28,865 nt of DNA from Cyanobacteria bacterium UBA6984 (GCA_002450015.1 DJYG01000056.1:169-29033), one strand, 5' to 3'. Shown: positions 1 to 7,070, counted from the first letter of the stretch. Program-made: numbers and translations. The notes: generated by a model from the letters alone, not told the origin.

Positions 1-1
1 T

Positions 2-958
2 ATGGATATTTTATTGGAAAATCTCGCATCAATTGGTGTGAAAGATGTTGTTGCCAATACTTTTTATCTGTCAGAACAAATAATATCTAGATATGTCGAA
101 AATAAATTCGGTATAAATTTTAACTATATTACCGAAGAATCTCTTTCAGGTACTGCAGGAGGAATGAAAAAATGTCAATTCTTTTTTAATGAAGGAGAAG
201 ATTTTTTTGTACTATCTGCTGACGGAGTTACAAATGCAGATTTAATGAAAGGCATGGAAATTCACAAACAATCAGGCGCAGTTGCAACAATAGGTGTAAA
301 ACCCGTAAAAGAAGAAGACATACCTAATTTTGGCGTTGTTGTTACCGATACAGACGGATTTATTACAGAATTTCAAGAAAAACCTGCCATTAAGGACGCA
401 AAGAGCAATTTAATAAATACAGGAATTTATATTTTCAATTATAAAATTTTTGATTACATACCAGCAGGAGAATTTTATGATTTTGCAAAAAATGTTTTTC
501 CAAAACTTTTAAGTGACCATCAAATAAACGTATTCACAGTAGATGAATACTGGTCTGATATAGGAACTTTAGATCAATACAAACAGTCAACATTAGATTT
601 ATTTGAAAATTTATACACATTTAAGCACGACAAAATTAATAAAACAGAAACAGGAAGTTATATTTGTGGAAACACAGTATTACCTAAGCATATAAAATTT
701 ATAGGGCATTCCGTAATTGGAGATGATTGTCTGATTGGTAAGAATGTAACTTTGGATAATTGCATTTTATGGGACGGAGTTGAAATTTCAGATAATGTAC
801 ACTTAAAAGACTGCGTTATTGCATCAAATTCCAGAGTTGAAAGAAATTTAACAAATCACATAATAGGACAAAATGAACTTGTTGCAAAATTCAACAGTAC
901 ATTGAAAAAACGTCTAAAATTTATTAAATTTTGGAAAAAACTTATTGGGAAAGCTTAA
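2..958 (+). CDS. Nucleotide-sugar pyrophosphorylase, 5'-truncated by window edge
   Basis: This is an NDP-sugar synthase of the mannose-1-phosphate guanylyltransferase / glucose-1-phosphate nucleotidyltransferase family, which joins a sugar phosphate to NTP for cell-surface polysaccharide precursors. Visible nucleotidyltransferase motifs are GTAGGMKK, the SADGVTNADL metal/nucleotide loop, FGVVV, FQEKP, NTGIYIF and WSDIGT. After about residue 210 there are hexapeptide-type repeats of a left-handed beta helix (VIGDDCLIGKNVTLDNC). The first in-frame ATG is at base 2, but the family's N-terminal GxGxRxxP nucleotide-binding signature is absent, so the real start lies upstream of the window. The basic C-terminal tail (LKKRLKFIKFWKKLIGK) is unusual. 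The kinase-like gene follows immediately. The exact sugar and nucleotide cannot be read from the sequence. Confidence 0.85.
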   Translation: MDILLENLASIGVKDVVANTFYLSEQIISRYVENKFGINFNYITEESLSGTAGGMKKCQFFFNEGEDFFVLSADGVTNADLMKGMEIHKQSGAVATIGVKPVKEEDIPNFGVVVTDTDGFITEFQEKPAIKDAKSNLINTGIYIFNYKIFDYIPAGEFYDFAKNVFPKLLSDHQINVFTVDEYWSDIGTLDQYKQSTLDLFENLYTFKHDKINKTETGSYICGNTVLPKHIKFIGHSVIGDDCLIGKNVTLDNCILWDGVEISDNVHLKDCVIASNSRVERNLTNHIIGQNELVAKFNSTLKKRLKFIKFWKKLIGKA

Positions 959-960
959 TT

Positions 961-1785
961 ATGCATAAAATGTTAAAAGAAATTCAAGAATTAAATGAAT
1001 ATTTTGAAGCTAGAACACCTGACAGTTTAAAAGAATGTGAAGATAAAATCAATAATTCAAAGGGCGGCGGATTTTTAGGATATATTCCCGATTTTATGCT
1101 TGAAAAAATACCTTCCGACAAATCGGAAGTTGATTTTTTTAAAATGTTTAATAATTTTGTTTTACTCTTAAAAAAAAGTAAAATTCAACAAGCCGAACAG
1201 TTAATTAATATGTTTTTTAACAATAAAATGCTTTTTAATGTTGAATTAATCGAAGATAAAGACGCCACCTATATGAGATATGGTGCGATTATTAAAAATA
1301 ATATTAATGATAATAAATTGTTTATAAAAATTTTTAAGAAGAATTATAAAAAAGGACAAATGTTTCATTACAGACATGGACCTTATATCGAGTCTGCGGT
1401 TGCATTATTTATAAATTATCATTTAAAAAATTCACCTTATTTTGCAAAATTTTATTTTGCAAATCCAACAGAATCATATATGGTAACTGAATTTGTCGAA
1501 CAAATTTTAAAATTGACAAAAGAAGATTTCATTGAAATGAATATCAAAGATAATGATAATGTCATTGAAAAAGATGAAAACGCAACAAAACTTTTTGAAA
1601 AATATACGGGCGAAAAATATAGTCATTATCAAGCCTTAAAAGCATTAAAAGGCGGTTGTTTTCGTTTTTTAGATTATAGAGCAGGCAACTTTTTCATCTA
1701 TGAAGATAAAAACAATAAAAAACACGTCAAAATGATTGATTTTGGTTGGTGCATTTCATACAATCCAGAATTAAGAACAAAATAG
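961..1785 (+). CDS. Protein-kinase-like fold protein, unknown substrate
   Basis: A 274-residue protein with no clear family match, but with the landmarks of the protein-kinase-like fold in order. These are a beta3-type lysine (LFIKIFKK, K123), a possible helix-C glutamate (PYIESAVALF, E144), a hinge-like MVTEFVE near 174-180, a catalytic-loop-like LDYRAGN (D238 and N243, with the D-x4-N spacing of kinases) and MIDFG (DFG at 260-262). It ends 12 residues after DFG, so the activation segment and the rest of a C-lobe are missing; this resembles small aminoglycoside-phosphotransferase or lipopolysaccharide-kinase types more than Ser/Thr kinases. The ATG at 961 is chosen, just after the upstream stop and with GGGAAAG before it; a TTG at 931 would overlap the pyrophosphorylase. 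It is probably co-transcribed with that gene. Confidence 0.55.
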   Translation: MHKMLKEIQELNEYFEARTPDSLKECEDKINNSKGGGFLGYIPDFMLEKIPSDKSEVDFFKMFNNFVLLLKKSKIQQAEQLINMFFNNKMLFNVELIEDKDATYMRYGAIIKNNINDNKLFIKIFKKNYKKGQMFHYRHGPYIESAVALFINYHLKNSPYFAKFYFANPTESYMVTEFVEQILKLTKEDFIEMNIKDNDNVIEKDENATKLFEKYTGEKYSHYQALKALKGGCFRFLDYRAGNFFIYEDKNNKKHVKMIDFGWCISYNPELRTK

Positions 1786-1835
1786 TCGTGAGCTTACAAG
1801 CTAATTAGCGCAGAAATCTTACTTAAAATAGTAAA

Positions 1836-2327
1836 TCAATTACCCAAGTATTTTTGTTCTATCAGTTTTTTTAAAGCTCTTGAATATGGTGCTTGCGGCT
1901 CAAGGTTCAAAACTTTATCCAGTAATTCTATTGCGCCTTTATAATCTTTAAATTTTTTCTTTATAGTGGCAGCGTAATAATAAGCATCAATAAACTTTTC
2001 ATCTAACTCAACAGCCTTTAATAAGTCTTCAAGAGCTTCCTGAAGTTCGTCTTGTGATGGATTTTCAAATGCTAAAATTGTTTGAGCCCTGTTATAATAC
2101 GCGTCAATCATTTTTTCATCCAATTTTATTGCGTTTGAATAATTTTCATAAGCAGCACGCAACTGATGTAAATTATGATAAACAATAGCTTTTGAAAAAT
2201 GAATTAATGCATTTTTATTATTCAAAGATAATGCCTTTTCAAGAAATTCTAAAGCCTCATCAAACTTTCCCTGATTAGTTTTTTCTATCCCTGAATTTAA
2301 ATAAAATTTATAATCTTGCTCTGACAT
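1836..2327 (-). CDS. Tetratricopeptide-repeat protein
   Basis: A 163-residue protein made almost wholly of about four tandem TPR units, with the typical pattern of small residue, Ala, Tyr and Pro-terminated helices (GKFDEALEFLEKALSLN, AAYENYSNAIKLDEKMIDAYYNRA, ALEDLLKAVELDEKFIDAYYYAA, GAIELLDKVLNLEP). There is no signal peptide or membrane segment, so it is probably a cytoplasmic protein-interaction scaffold. The start is well supported by GAGGAG seven bases before the ATG and by a promoter match further upstream. It is divergent from rimP-nusA. The partner cannot be inferred. Confidence 0.8.
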   Translation of the reverse strand: MSEQDYKFYLNSGIEKTNQGKFDEALEFLEKALSLNNKNALIHFSKAIVYHNLHQLRAAYENYSNAIKLDEKMIDAYYNRAQTILAFENPSQDELQEALEDLLKAVELDEKFIDAYYYAATIKKKFKDYKGAIELLDKVLNLEPQAPYSRALKKLIEQKYLGN

Positions 2328-2344
2328 TTTATCTCCTCAGGTAT

Positions 2345-2373
2345 ATAATACATTAAAATGTTAAAAATGTTAA
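2345..2373 (-). promoter_or_regulatory. Predicted sigma-70 promoter of the TPR gene
   Basis: On the minus strand a TTAACA box (2368-2373) lies 17 bp before TATTAT (2345-2350). This would start transcription just ahead of the GAGGAG ribosome binding site of the TPR gene. The surrounding DNA has two to three copies of a TTAAAAATG-like unit, so the -35 match could be chance in AT-rich sequence. Confidence 0.45.
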
Positions 2374-2395
2374 AAATTTTATATAATTTTATAAT

Positions 2396-2428
2396 TTGAT
2401 TTACATTTTTTTATTTTTATAGTATCAT
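2396..2428 (+). promoter_or_regulatory. Predicted promoter of the rimP-nusA operon
   Basis: Two overlapping sigma-70-like arrangements are visible: TTGATT (2396-2401) with 16 bp to TATAGT (2418-2423), and TTTACA (2400-2405) with 17 bp to TATCAT (2423-2428). Either would start RNA about 10-20 bases before the leader hairpin at 2445-2476, placing that hairpin in the 5' untranslated region. Confidence 0.5.
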
Positions 2429-2444
2429 AACAATAAGGTTTCTT

Positions 2445-2476
2445 AAAAGAGAACGGGTTACCCCCGTTCTCTTTTT
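2445..2476 (+). terminator. Terminator-like hairpin in the rimP-nusA leader (possible attenuator)
   Basis: A 13-bp perfect stem, AAAAGAGAACGGG (2445-2457) paired with CCCGTTCTCTTTT (2463-2475) around the loop TTACC, runs into a T-rich end (TTTTTATC). It lies between the predicted promoter and the rimP start codon, 18 bases before the ATG. The flanking gene on the left is divergent, so the hairpin cannot be its 3' terminator. A transcription attenuator ahead of nusA is the simplest reading; a very short independent RNA is the alternative. Confidence 0.65.
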
Positions 2477-2494
2477 ATCATAAGGGATATAACA

Positions 2495-2977
2495 ATGAAA
2501 GAAGAAGTTAACAGACACGAAATTCTGGAAAAAATAACTCCACTAATTGAAAATACTGCAATGAGATATAATCTCATACCTGTTGAAATAGAATTCGTAA
2601 AAGAAAATCACCGTTGGTATTTAAGAGTTTATTTATTTTCATACGACCACCCTGTGACATTAGAAGATTGTGAAAATGTTACCCGCAGCATGGAAGACTT
2701 TTTAGATGAACTTATTCCTTGTAAATATTACCTTGAAGTGTCTTCTCCAGGATTAGAAAGAAAATTCAAATCGGAAAAAGAATATCTTATTTTTAGGGGA
2801 AGAAACGTAAGCATAAAACTTAAAGAACCTCCTCAAGATGGTTCAGAGCAAATATTTAAAGCTAAATTAATTGAATATGACGAAAATGAAGGAATAACAG
2901 TTATAAGACTTGAAGATGAAAAAGAAATGGTTATTCCGCTTGAAAAAATAAAAAATACAAGATTATATTATGAATAA
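2495..2977 (+). CDS. rimP: Ribosome maturation factor RimP
   Basis: RimP helps assemble the 30S subunit. The 160-residue length and the N-terminal domain (NRHEILEKITPLIENTA followed by a beta strand, VEIEFVKENHRWYLRVYL) fit the family. The conserved SSPGLERKFKSEKEY segment, with the family's SPGL(E/D)R signature, sits near residues 86-100, and a small SH3-like C-terminal domain follows. AAGGG eight bases upstream supports the ATG. It is followed 79 bases later by nusA, the classical rimP-nusA order, so the two are probably one transcription unit controlled by the leader hairpin. Confidence 0.93.
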   Translation: MKEEVNRHEILEKITPLIENTAMRYNLIPVEIEFVKENHRWYLRVYLFSYDHPVTLEDCENVTRSMEDFLDELIPCKYYLEVSSPGLERKFKSEKEYLIFRGRNVSIKLKEPPQDGSEQIFKAKLIEYDENEGITVIRLEDEKEMVIPLEKIKNTRLYYE

Positions 2978-3056
2978 ACAGTGAATATTGAGCAGTAAGC
3001 GGATAATTCACTTATTACAGTTCAAACGACAAGACACAAAATGAAAGGAAAATAAA

Positions 3057-4298
3057 ATGATTAAAATTGGAACAGCATTGTTTGAAGCATGCGAAGAACT
3101 TGAAAAAGAACGTGGAATTTCAAAAGAAGTTTTAATTGCATCTCTTTGTGATGCAATGGTTGCAGCTTACAAAAAATCAATGAGATGTAAAGAAGCCGCA
3201 AATATTGAAGCAATCTTAGACGAACAATCAGGAGAAATTGGAGTTTTTTGCACAAAAGTTGTTGTAAATAGCGTTGAAGACGGAATGGAAGATGAACAAA
3301 TTTCTCTTGCAGAAGCTAAAGAAATTGATGAAGACGTAGAAATTGATGATGAAGTAAAAATTGAAGTTACACCTGAACAATTTGGACGTATTGCAGCACA
3401 AGCGGCAAAACAAGTTATTACTCAAAGAATTAGAGAAGCAGAAAGAAACCTTGTATTAAATGAATTTATGGACAAAAAAGGAACTCTTATTACTGGTATA
3501 ATACAAAGAGTTGAAAATAGAAATGTTATTGTTAATATTGGAAAAACAGATGCTATCATGCCGGCAAAAGAACAAATTCCTGGAGAATACTACAAACCTG
3601 GTAATAGAATTAGAGTTTTTGTCGTTAATGTAAAAGAAACAACAAGACTTCCTCAAGTTATAGTATCACATGCGCATGCTGAAATTGTAAGAGAATTATT
3701 TGAACTGGAAGTTCCTGAAATTGAAGATAATATCGTAGAAATAAAATCAATTTCACGTGAAGCAGGTTACAGAACAAAAATTGCAGTATGGTCAAATGAT
3801 CCTGAAGTAGATTCCGTAGGTGCTTGTATCGGACCAAGAGGTTCAAGAATACAAACTATTGTTAACGAATTGAAAAACGAAAAAATTGATATAGTAAGAT
3901 ATTCTGAAGACCCTGTTGAATACATTGTAAATGCATTATCTCCTGCAAGAGTCGTATCCGTTGACATTCTTGCAAATGATGAAAACGCACATGAAGCAAT
4001 GGTTGTCGTACCTGATGACCAATTATCACTTGCAATTGGTCGTGAAGGTCAAAACGTAAGATTAGCTCACAAATTAACCGGCTGGAAGATTGATATAAAA
4101 TCTGTTTCACAAATGGAAAGAGCCGAACAAGAAGCTCAAAGAAATTATCAATATCAAGATGATGTTGATGAAGAAGAACCAAATTATGATGAAGCTGAAA
4201 TTAATGAAGAAATTGAAGAAGAAATGAATCAACAAGCTTTAGATGAGGAAGATATGGTTCAAGAAGAAGATAACCAAGAAGAAACAATTGAAGAATAA
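3057..4298 (+). CDS. nusA: Transcription termination/antitermination factor NusA
   Basis: NusA binds RNA polymerase and modulates pausing, termination and antitermination. Domains in order are the N-terminal polymerase-binding domain (about 1-125), S1 (about 135-195, GTLITGIIQRVENRNVIVNIG), KH1 (about 230-285, with CIGPRGSRIQTI) and KH2 (about 305-350, with LAIGREGQNVRLA). At 413 residues it lacks the C-terminal acidic repeats of the E. coli protein; instead the last 50 or so residues are a low-complexity tail of Glu, Asp, Asn and Gln. AAAGGAAA precedes the ATG. The usual next genes, ylxR and infB, are not here; a terminator and an M48 protease gene follow. Confidence 0.95.
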   Translation: MIKIGTALFEACEELEKERGISKEVLIASLCDAMVAAYKKSMRCKEAANIEAILDEQSGEIGVFCTKVVVNSVEDGMEDEQISLAEAKEIDEDVEIDDEVKIEVTPEQFGRIAAQAAKQVITQRIREAERNLVLNEFMDKKGTLITGIIQRVENRNVIVNIGKTDAIMPAKEQIPGEYYKPGNRIRVFVVNVKETTRLPQVIVSHAHAEIVRELFELEVPEIEDNIVEIKSISREAGYRTKIAVWSNDPEVDSVGACIGPRGSRIQTIVNELKNEKIDIVRYSEDPVEYIVNALSPARVVSVDILANDENAHEAMVVVPDDQLSLAIGREGQNVRLAHKLTGWKIDIKSVSQMERAEQEAQRNYQYQDDVDEEEPNYDEAEINEEIEEEMNQQALDEEDMVQEEDNQEETIEE

Positions 4299-4309
4299 AA
4301 ATAAGATAT

Positions 4310-4341
4310 AATGTTGACAGAGTGTTCTGTCAACATTTTTT
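4310..4341 (+). terminator. Intrinsic terminator of rimP-nusA
   Basis: ATGTTGACAGA (4311-4321) pairs perfectly with TCTGTCAACAT (4326-4336) around the loop GTGT and runs into six T residues. It ends the rimP-nusA unit 12 bases after the nusA stop and only 16 bases before the next start codon, so the M48 gene depends on read-through or on a promoter overlapping the hairpin (TATAAT occurs at 4306-4311). Confidence 0.9.
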
Positions 4342-4357
4342 ATTATGGAGGAAAAAT

Positions 4358-5239
4358 ATGCAAAAGATTTTAATTACAATTTTTGCCTTATTTTTAGGCA
4401 TACAAGCTCAAGCTGCTACATCAGCAACCACTAATAATTGGGATTCCACAGCTGCACAAAAACGACTAAATAACATTGCTTATAAATTAATTAAATCTAA
4501 TTACCTGCCTGATGGAATATCAATTAAAGTTTCTAATGAAGATGAAGCAAATGCTTACGCAAATATTAATAAAGAAATATATATATACAAAGGAATGCTA
4601 AATTATGCCACAACTGACGAAGAAATTGCAGCAGTAATTTCACATGAAATGGGACATATTATTAACGGACACAACGCAAAACAAACTATTTTAAACAGCA
4701 TTATCGCAAATTTAACAGGAGGTACTTCAGGCTCAGACAAAAAATCATCTATAGGAGCTGTTGCAGTACAAGAATTATCCAGTGCTAAACTAAGCAGAAA
4801 AGATGAATTTGAAGCAGATTTATCAGGTGTAGATTTAATGGTTAAAGCAGGTTATAACCCTCTTGCTATGATTTCAGTTTTAAATAAAATCTGCGGAAAC
4901 TATGTAGATATTATTTCAACTCACCCATCAGGAGAAAAAAGACTAATGAATATCTATGATTACATTTCTTATAACTATCCTGAATGGACTAAAAAAGGAT
5001 ACTCAACAGATTCATACAACAGAGCAAACGCATTAATTAAGTTGAATGTTGAAGAAAGAAATGCAAGTAAAAGATTAACAAAAAAATATGAAAAAGAACA
5101 AGAAAAACTAAAAAAAGAAAAAATAAAACGTGCTAAAAAGATGCTAAAAGCAAATAATGGATGGAACAGTGCATACAACACGTTATTAATGTTAAATTCC
5201 GGTTCAGCTTCTCAATCAACAGAAAGCAACTCTAAATAA
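4358..5239 (+). CDS. Exported M48-family zinc metalloprotease
   Basis: A 293-residue periplasmic or outer-membrane-associated peptidase of the M48 family (BepA/LoiP-like), which usually deals with misassembled envelope proteins. It has a clear signal peptide (QKILITIFALFLGIQAQA, cleavage around residue 19). The zinc motif HEMGH is at 96-100 and the third ligand lies in EFEAD (E152). The segment after residue 225 is highly charged and probably helical (KKYEKEQEKLKKEKIKRAKK). The ATG at 4358 is chosen because GGAGG lies just upstream; longer reading would start inside the preceding terminator. There is no TPR domain as in full-length BepA. Confidence 0.88.
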   Translation: MQKILITIFALFLGIQAQAATSATTNNWDSTAAQKRLNNIAYKLIKSNYLPDGISIKVSNEDEANAYANINKEIYIYKGMLNYATTDEEIAAVISHEMGHIINGHNAKQTILNSIIANLTGGTSGSDKKSSIGAVAVQELSSAKLSRKDEFEADLSGVDLMVKAGYNPLAMISVLNKICGNYVDIISTHPSGEKRLMNIYDYISYNYPEWTKKGYSTDSYNRANALIKLNVEERNASKRLTKKYEKEQEKLKKEKIKRAKKMLKANNGWNSAYNTLLMLNSGSASQSTESNSK

Positions 5240-5260
5240 TTTACCTTAATTTACGGAAAG

Positions 5261-5284
5261 CGAGGCTAAAACCTCGTTTTTTTT
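5261..5284 (+). terminator. Intrinsic terminator after the M48 protease gene
   Basis: CGAGG (5261-5265) and CCTCG (5272-5276) form a short GC-rich stem with loop CTAAAA, followed by eight T residues (5277-5284). It lies 21 bases after the protease stop codon. Confidence 0.85.
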
Positions 5285-5349
5285 GTTATAACAAATACGA
5301 CCTATCCTTATGCCTAATTGTTAAAGAAAATAAAATTTGCAATAATGTA

Positions 5350-5631
5350 TTAATCTAAATCAGAAAGTGTGAATGTTGAACCTAACTTTTCAGTAAGTTC
5401 TTCCAAAATTTGTGTAACAGGAATATTAAGTCCTTCAGAAACTTTCCAAAGGGTTTTTAGCCTAATATCCTTACACATTCCAAGTTCAATTTCACGCCAC
5501 GTTGATTTTGAAACAGAAGATTCAGCAGAAATAATATACATTGATTTTTTAAGATTTTCTCTGTGTGCTCTTACAATCGCACCAAGAATTTTCATAAAAT
5601 TATTATCATTATCTTCTACAAATCTATGCAT
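5350..5631 (-). CDS. XRE-family helix-turn-helix regulator
   Basis: A 93-residue DNA-binding protein. The core (about 14-75) has the Cro/C1-type layout: KILGAIVRAHRENLKKS, helix-turn-helix around ISAESSVSKSTWREIELG, then IRLKTLWKVSEGLNIPVTQILEEL. Such proteins act as repressors of adjacent accessory genes. It diverges from the secreted PD-(D/E)XK-like gene, and the shared intergenic region holds a small palindrome at 5661-5682. No strong ribosome binding site is visible before the ATG at 5631; an internal ATG at residue 13 would also give a complete domain. The target is unknown. Confidence 0.75.
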   Translation of the reverse strand: MHRFVEDNDNNFMKILGAIVRAHRENLKKSMYIISAESSVSKSTWREIELGMCKDIRLKTLWKVSEGLNIPVTQILEELTEKLGSTFTLSDLD

Positions 5632-5695
5632 AAAATAATTTTAGTTCTAATTAAAAATTAATAGGTTGCCACAACAGCCTATATTAAAGGATAAT

Positions 5696-6187
5696 TTGAA
5701 AAATACATCATTTTTAATCTTAACTTTAATCTTTTTTTTATCAGCAAAAGCATACCCTTTTGAATACGGATATACCAGTGAAGGATTCAAATATGTAAAA
5801 CACAAACACAATGAATCTTCATATCAACATGCGTGGTGTAGCGCCCAAAATGGTATAGAAGAATATGAAAATAAAGATTTTACACGTGTCGATTGTCTAA
5901 CATCTACTCACGCTGTAGAATTTGATTTTTCAAACAAATGGGCAGAAAGTATTGGGCAAGCACTACATTACCAATACATGACAGGTAAAAAAGCAAAAGT
6001 GATTTTAATATTAGAAGATCCCCAAAAAGAAATAGTTTATTTTAATAGAGTAAAAAATTTAAGTAATATTTATAATTTTGATGTAGAATATGTAACACCC
6101 AAAATTCTTTGTATAAAAGATGATGGAACTTGTTCATATAACGATTGTAAATGTAATCGTAAAAAACAAAATCTTCAATTTAAATAA
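5696..6187 (+). CDS. Secreted protein with PD-(D/E)XK-like nuclease motif
   Basis: A 163-residue exported protein. TTG at 5696 is preferred because AAAGGA lies five bases before it and it gives a typical signal peptide (KNTSFLILTLIFFLSAKA, cleaved near residue 19). The core RVDCLTSTHAVEFDFSNKW is followed by AESIGQALHYQY. D66, E75-x-D77 and K81 could form a PD-(D/E)XK active site, and Q88-x3-Y92 matches the QxxxY motif of RecB-like nucleases. I recall similar small signal-peptide proteins with a VDC...AIE.DF..KW.EAIGQ core in proteobacteria and mobile elements; nuclease activity is an inference. The C-terminus is Cys- and Lys-rich. Its last 13 bases overlap the convergent protease gene. Confidence 0.6.
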   Translation: MKNTSFLILTLIFFLSAKAYPFEYGYTSEGFKYVKHKHNESSYQHAWCSAQNGIEEYENKDFTRVDCLTSTHAVEFDFSNKWAESIGQALHYQYMTGKKAKVILILEDPQKEIVYFNRVKNLSNIYNFDVEYVTPKILCIKDDGTCSYNDCKCNRKKQNLQFK

Positions 6188-6771
6188 ATTTGTTTTAATA
6201 CATAAATATCATTTTCACTGGGTACAGACACATTTTTTTGATGTGGAACATACATAACATCATCAATATCTACACCATGTCCCAAGCCTAAGGAATGACC
6301 TAATTCGTGCAAAATGGTTGAAAAAATACTTTCGATTGTAGTATTTTTTCCTGAAAATTCATTTGGCAAACCTATATCTATTGAAATTTTCTTAAAAACC
6401 CCGTTTATGACGCTTGGATATTTACACATTCCTTCAAAAACCCTGCCTACCTTTGTCCAATGCACAACAATATCAGCGTTTGTAGCTTCATTCACAATAT
6501 TTAGTGTTAGATTGATTGAAGATTGTTTTAATACATTATTCCATATATTTATAGCTCTATTAACTTCAGAGTAAAATAAATTTTTATTGCTGATACCAGA
6601 CGTAATTTGCATCACAAAAACATTAACAAAAGGCTTATCCCACTTACACAACCTTCCATTTATTTTTGAATCTTCGATATATCTTTCTATTTTTAACGAA
6701 ATACTCATAATTATAAATAACAATATTACACGCGTTATTTTCGTAAAATCATTTGTAAACTTATGTAACAA
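6175..6771 (-). CDS. Matrixin-like (metzincin) zinc metalloprotease
   Basis: A 198-residue predicted extracytoplasmic protease. The metzincin zinc motif HELGHSLGLGH is at 155-165 (His155, His159, His165 as ligands, Glu156 as base), followed by a Met-turn at VMY (Met173). This is the M10/matrixin arrangement. The segment IWNNVLKQSSINLTLNIV...ADIVVHW upstream is also typical of matrixin catalytic domains. A hydrophobic stretch at 14-26 is a signal peptide or anchor. No propeptide cysteine switch is evident. The assigned start is TTG with no good ribosome binding site; an ATG at residue 22 would remove part of the hydrophobic segment. It converges on, and overlaps by 13 bases, the secreted PD-(D/E)XK-like gene. 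Confidence 0.8.
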   Translation of the reverse strand: MLHKFTNDFTKITRVILLFIIMSISLKIERYIEDSKINGRLCKWDKPFVNVFVMQITSGISNKNLFYSEVNRAINIWNNVLKQSSINLTLNIVNEATNADIVVHWTKVGRVFEGMCKYPSVINGVFKKISIDIGLPNEFSGKNTTIESIFSTILHELGHSLGLGHGVDIDDVMYVPHQKNVSVPSENDIYVLKQIYLN

Positions 6772-6785
6772 AAAATAATAATAAT

Positions 6786-6814
6786 CTAAAGTTTAAATTT
6801 CTATATACCGATAT
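6786..6814 (+). promoter_or_regulatory. Sigma-28/sigma-D-like promoter before the 59-residue gene
   Basis: CTAAAGTTT (6786-6794) followed after 12 bases by ACCGATAT (6807-6814) closely matches the flagellar-type sigma consensus (TAAAGTTT, about 11 bases, GCCGATAA in enterics; TAAA, about 15, CCGATAT in Bacillus). It lies 45 bases before the start codon of the small gene. The match is by eye, and no flagellar gene is present in the window. Confidence 0.45.
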
Positions 6815-6859
6815 AACTAATGTGAGAGATATGTAAAATGATTATAAGGAGTATGTATT

Positions 6860-7039
6860 ATGAGAAAAGTTAATTATCAAAGATTTAAAAGAGCATTAGA
6901 AGAACAAAAAACATTAAACTTTATGAATTTAAAAAAAGATATCGAAAGTATAAAATGTTTTATTGAAAAAGCACTTACTGCAGCACTTGAATCAACACAA
7001 ACAACTATTGAACGTGACTACAACGTAAGCTCGCTTTAG
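6860..7039 (+). CDS. Small uncharacterised protein, 59 residues
   Basis: A small open frame with a strong AAGGAG ribosome binding site eight bases before its ATG and a terminator 34 bases after its stop. These features argue that it is a real gene. The product is basic at the N-terminus (RKVNYQRFKRALEEQK) and predicted helical in the middle (NLKKDIESIKCFIEKALTAALES), without signal peptide or membrane segment. I do not recognise it. The sigma-28-like promoter upstream suggests conditional expression. Confidence 0.6.
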   Translation: MRKVNYQRFKRALEEQKTLNFMNLKKDIESIKCFIEKALTAALESTQTTIERDYNVSSL

Positions 7040-7070
7040 TAAGTTATAGCTATTAGATTAGGGGAACAAA

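Noticed and set aside
1786..1835. Short inverted repeat AGCTT/AAGCT as a terminator
   Set aside because: The stem is five bases with a two-base loop and no T tract, too weak to call.
2352..2380. Tandem TTAAAAATG-like units as a true repeat
   Set aside because: Only two to three imperfect copies in AT-rich intergenic DNA that also contains a promoter match; chance is a sufficient explanation.
3862..4182. Minus-strand open frame of 106 codons within nusA
   Set aside because: It is antisense to the KH domains of NusA and rich in Leu, His and Gln, as expected from the reverse complement of Glu/Lys-rich coding sequence.
4322..4357. Extended start of the M48 protease at 4322
   Set aside because: The extra residues would be encoded by the nusA terminator hairpin; the ATG at 4358 has a good ribosome binding site and begins the signal peptide.
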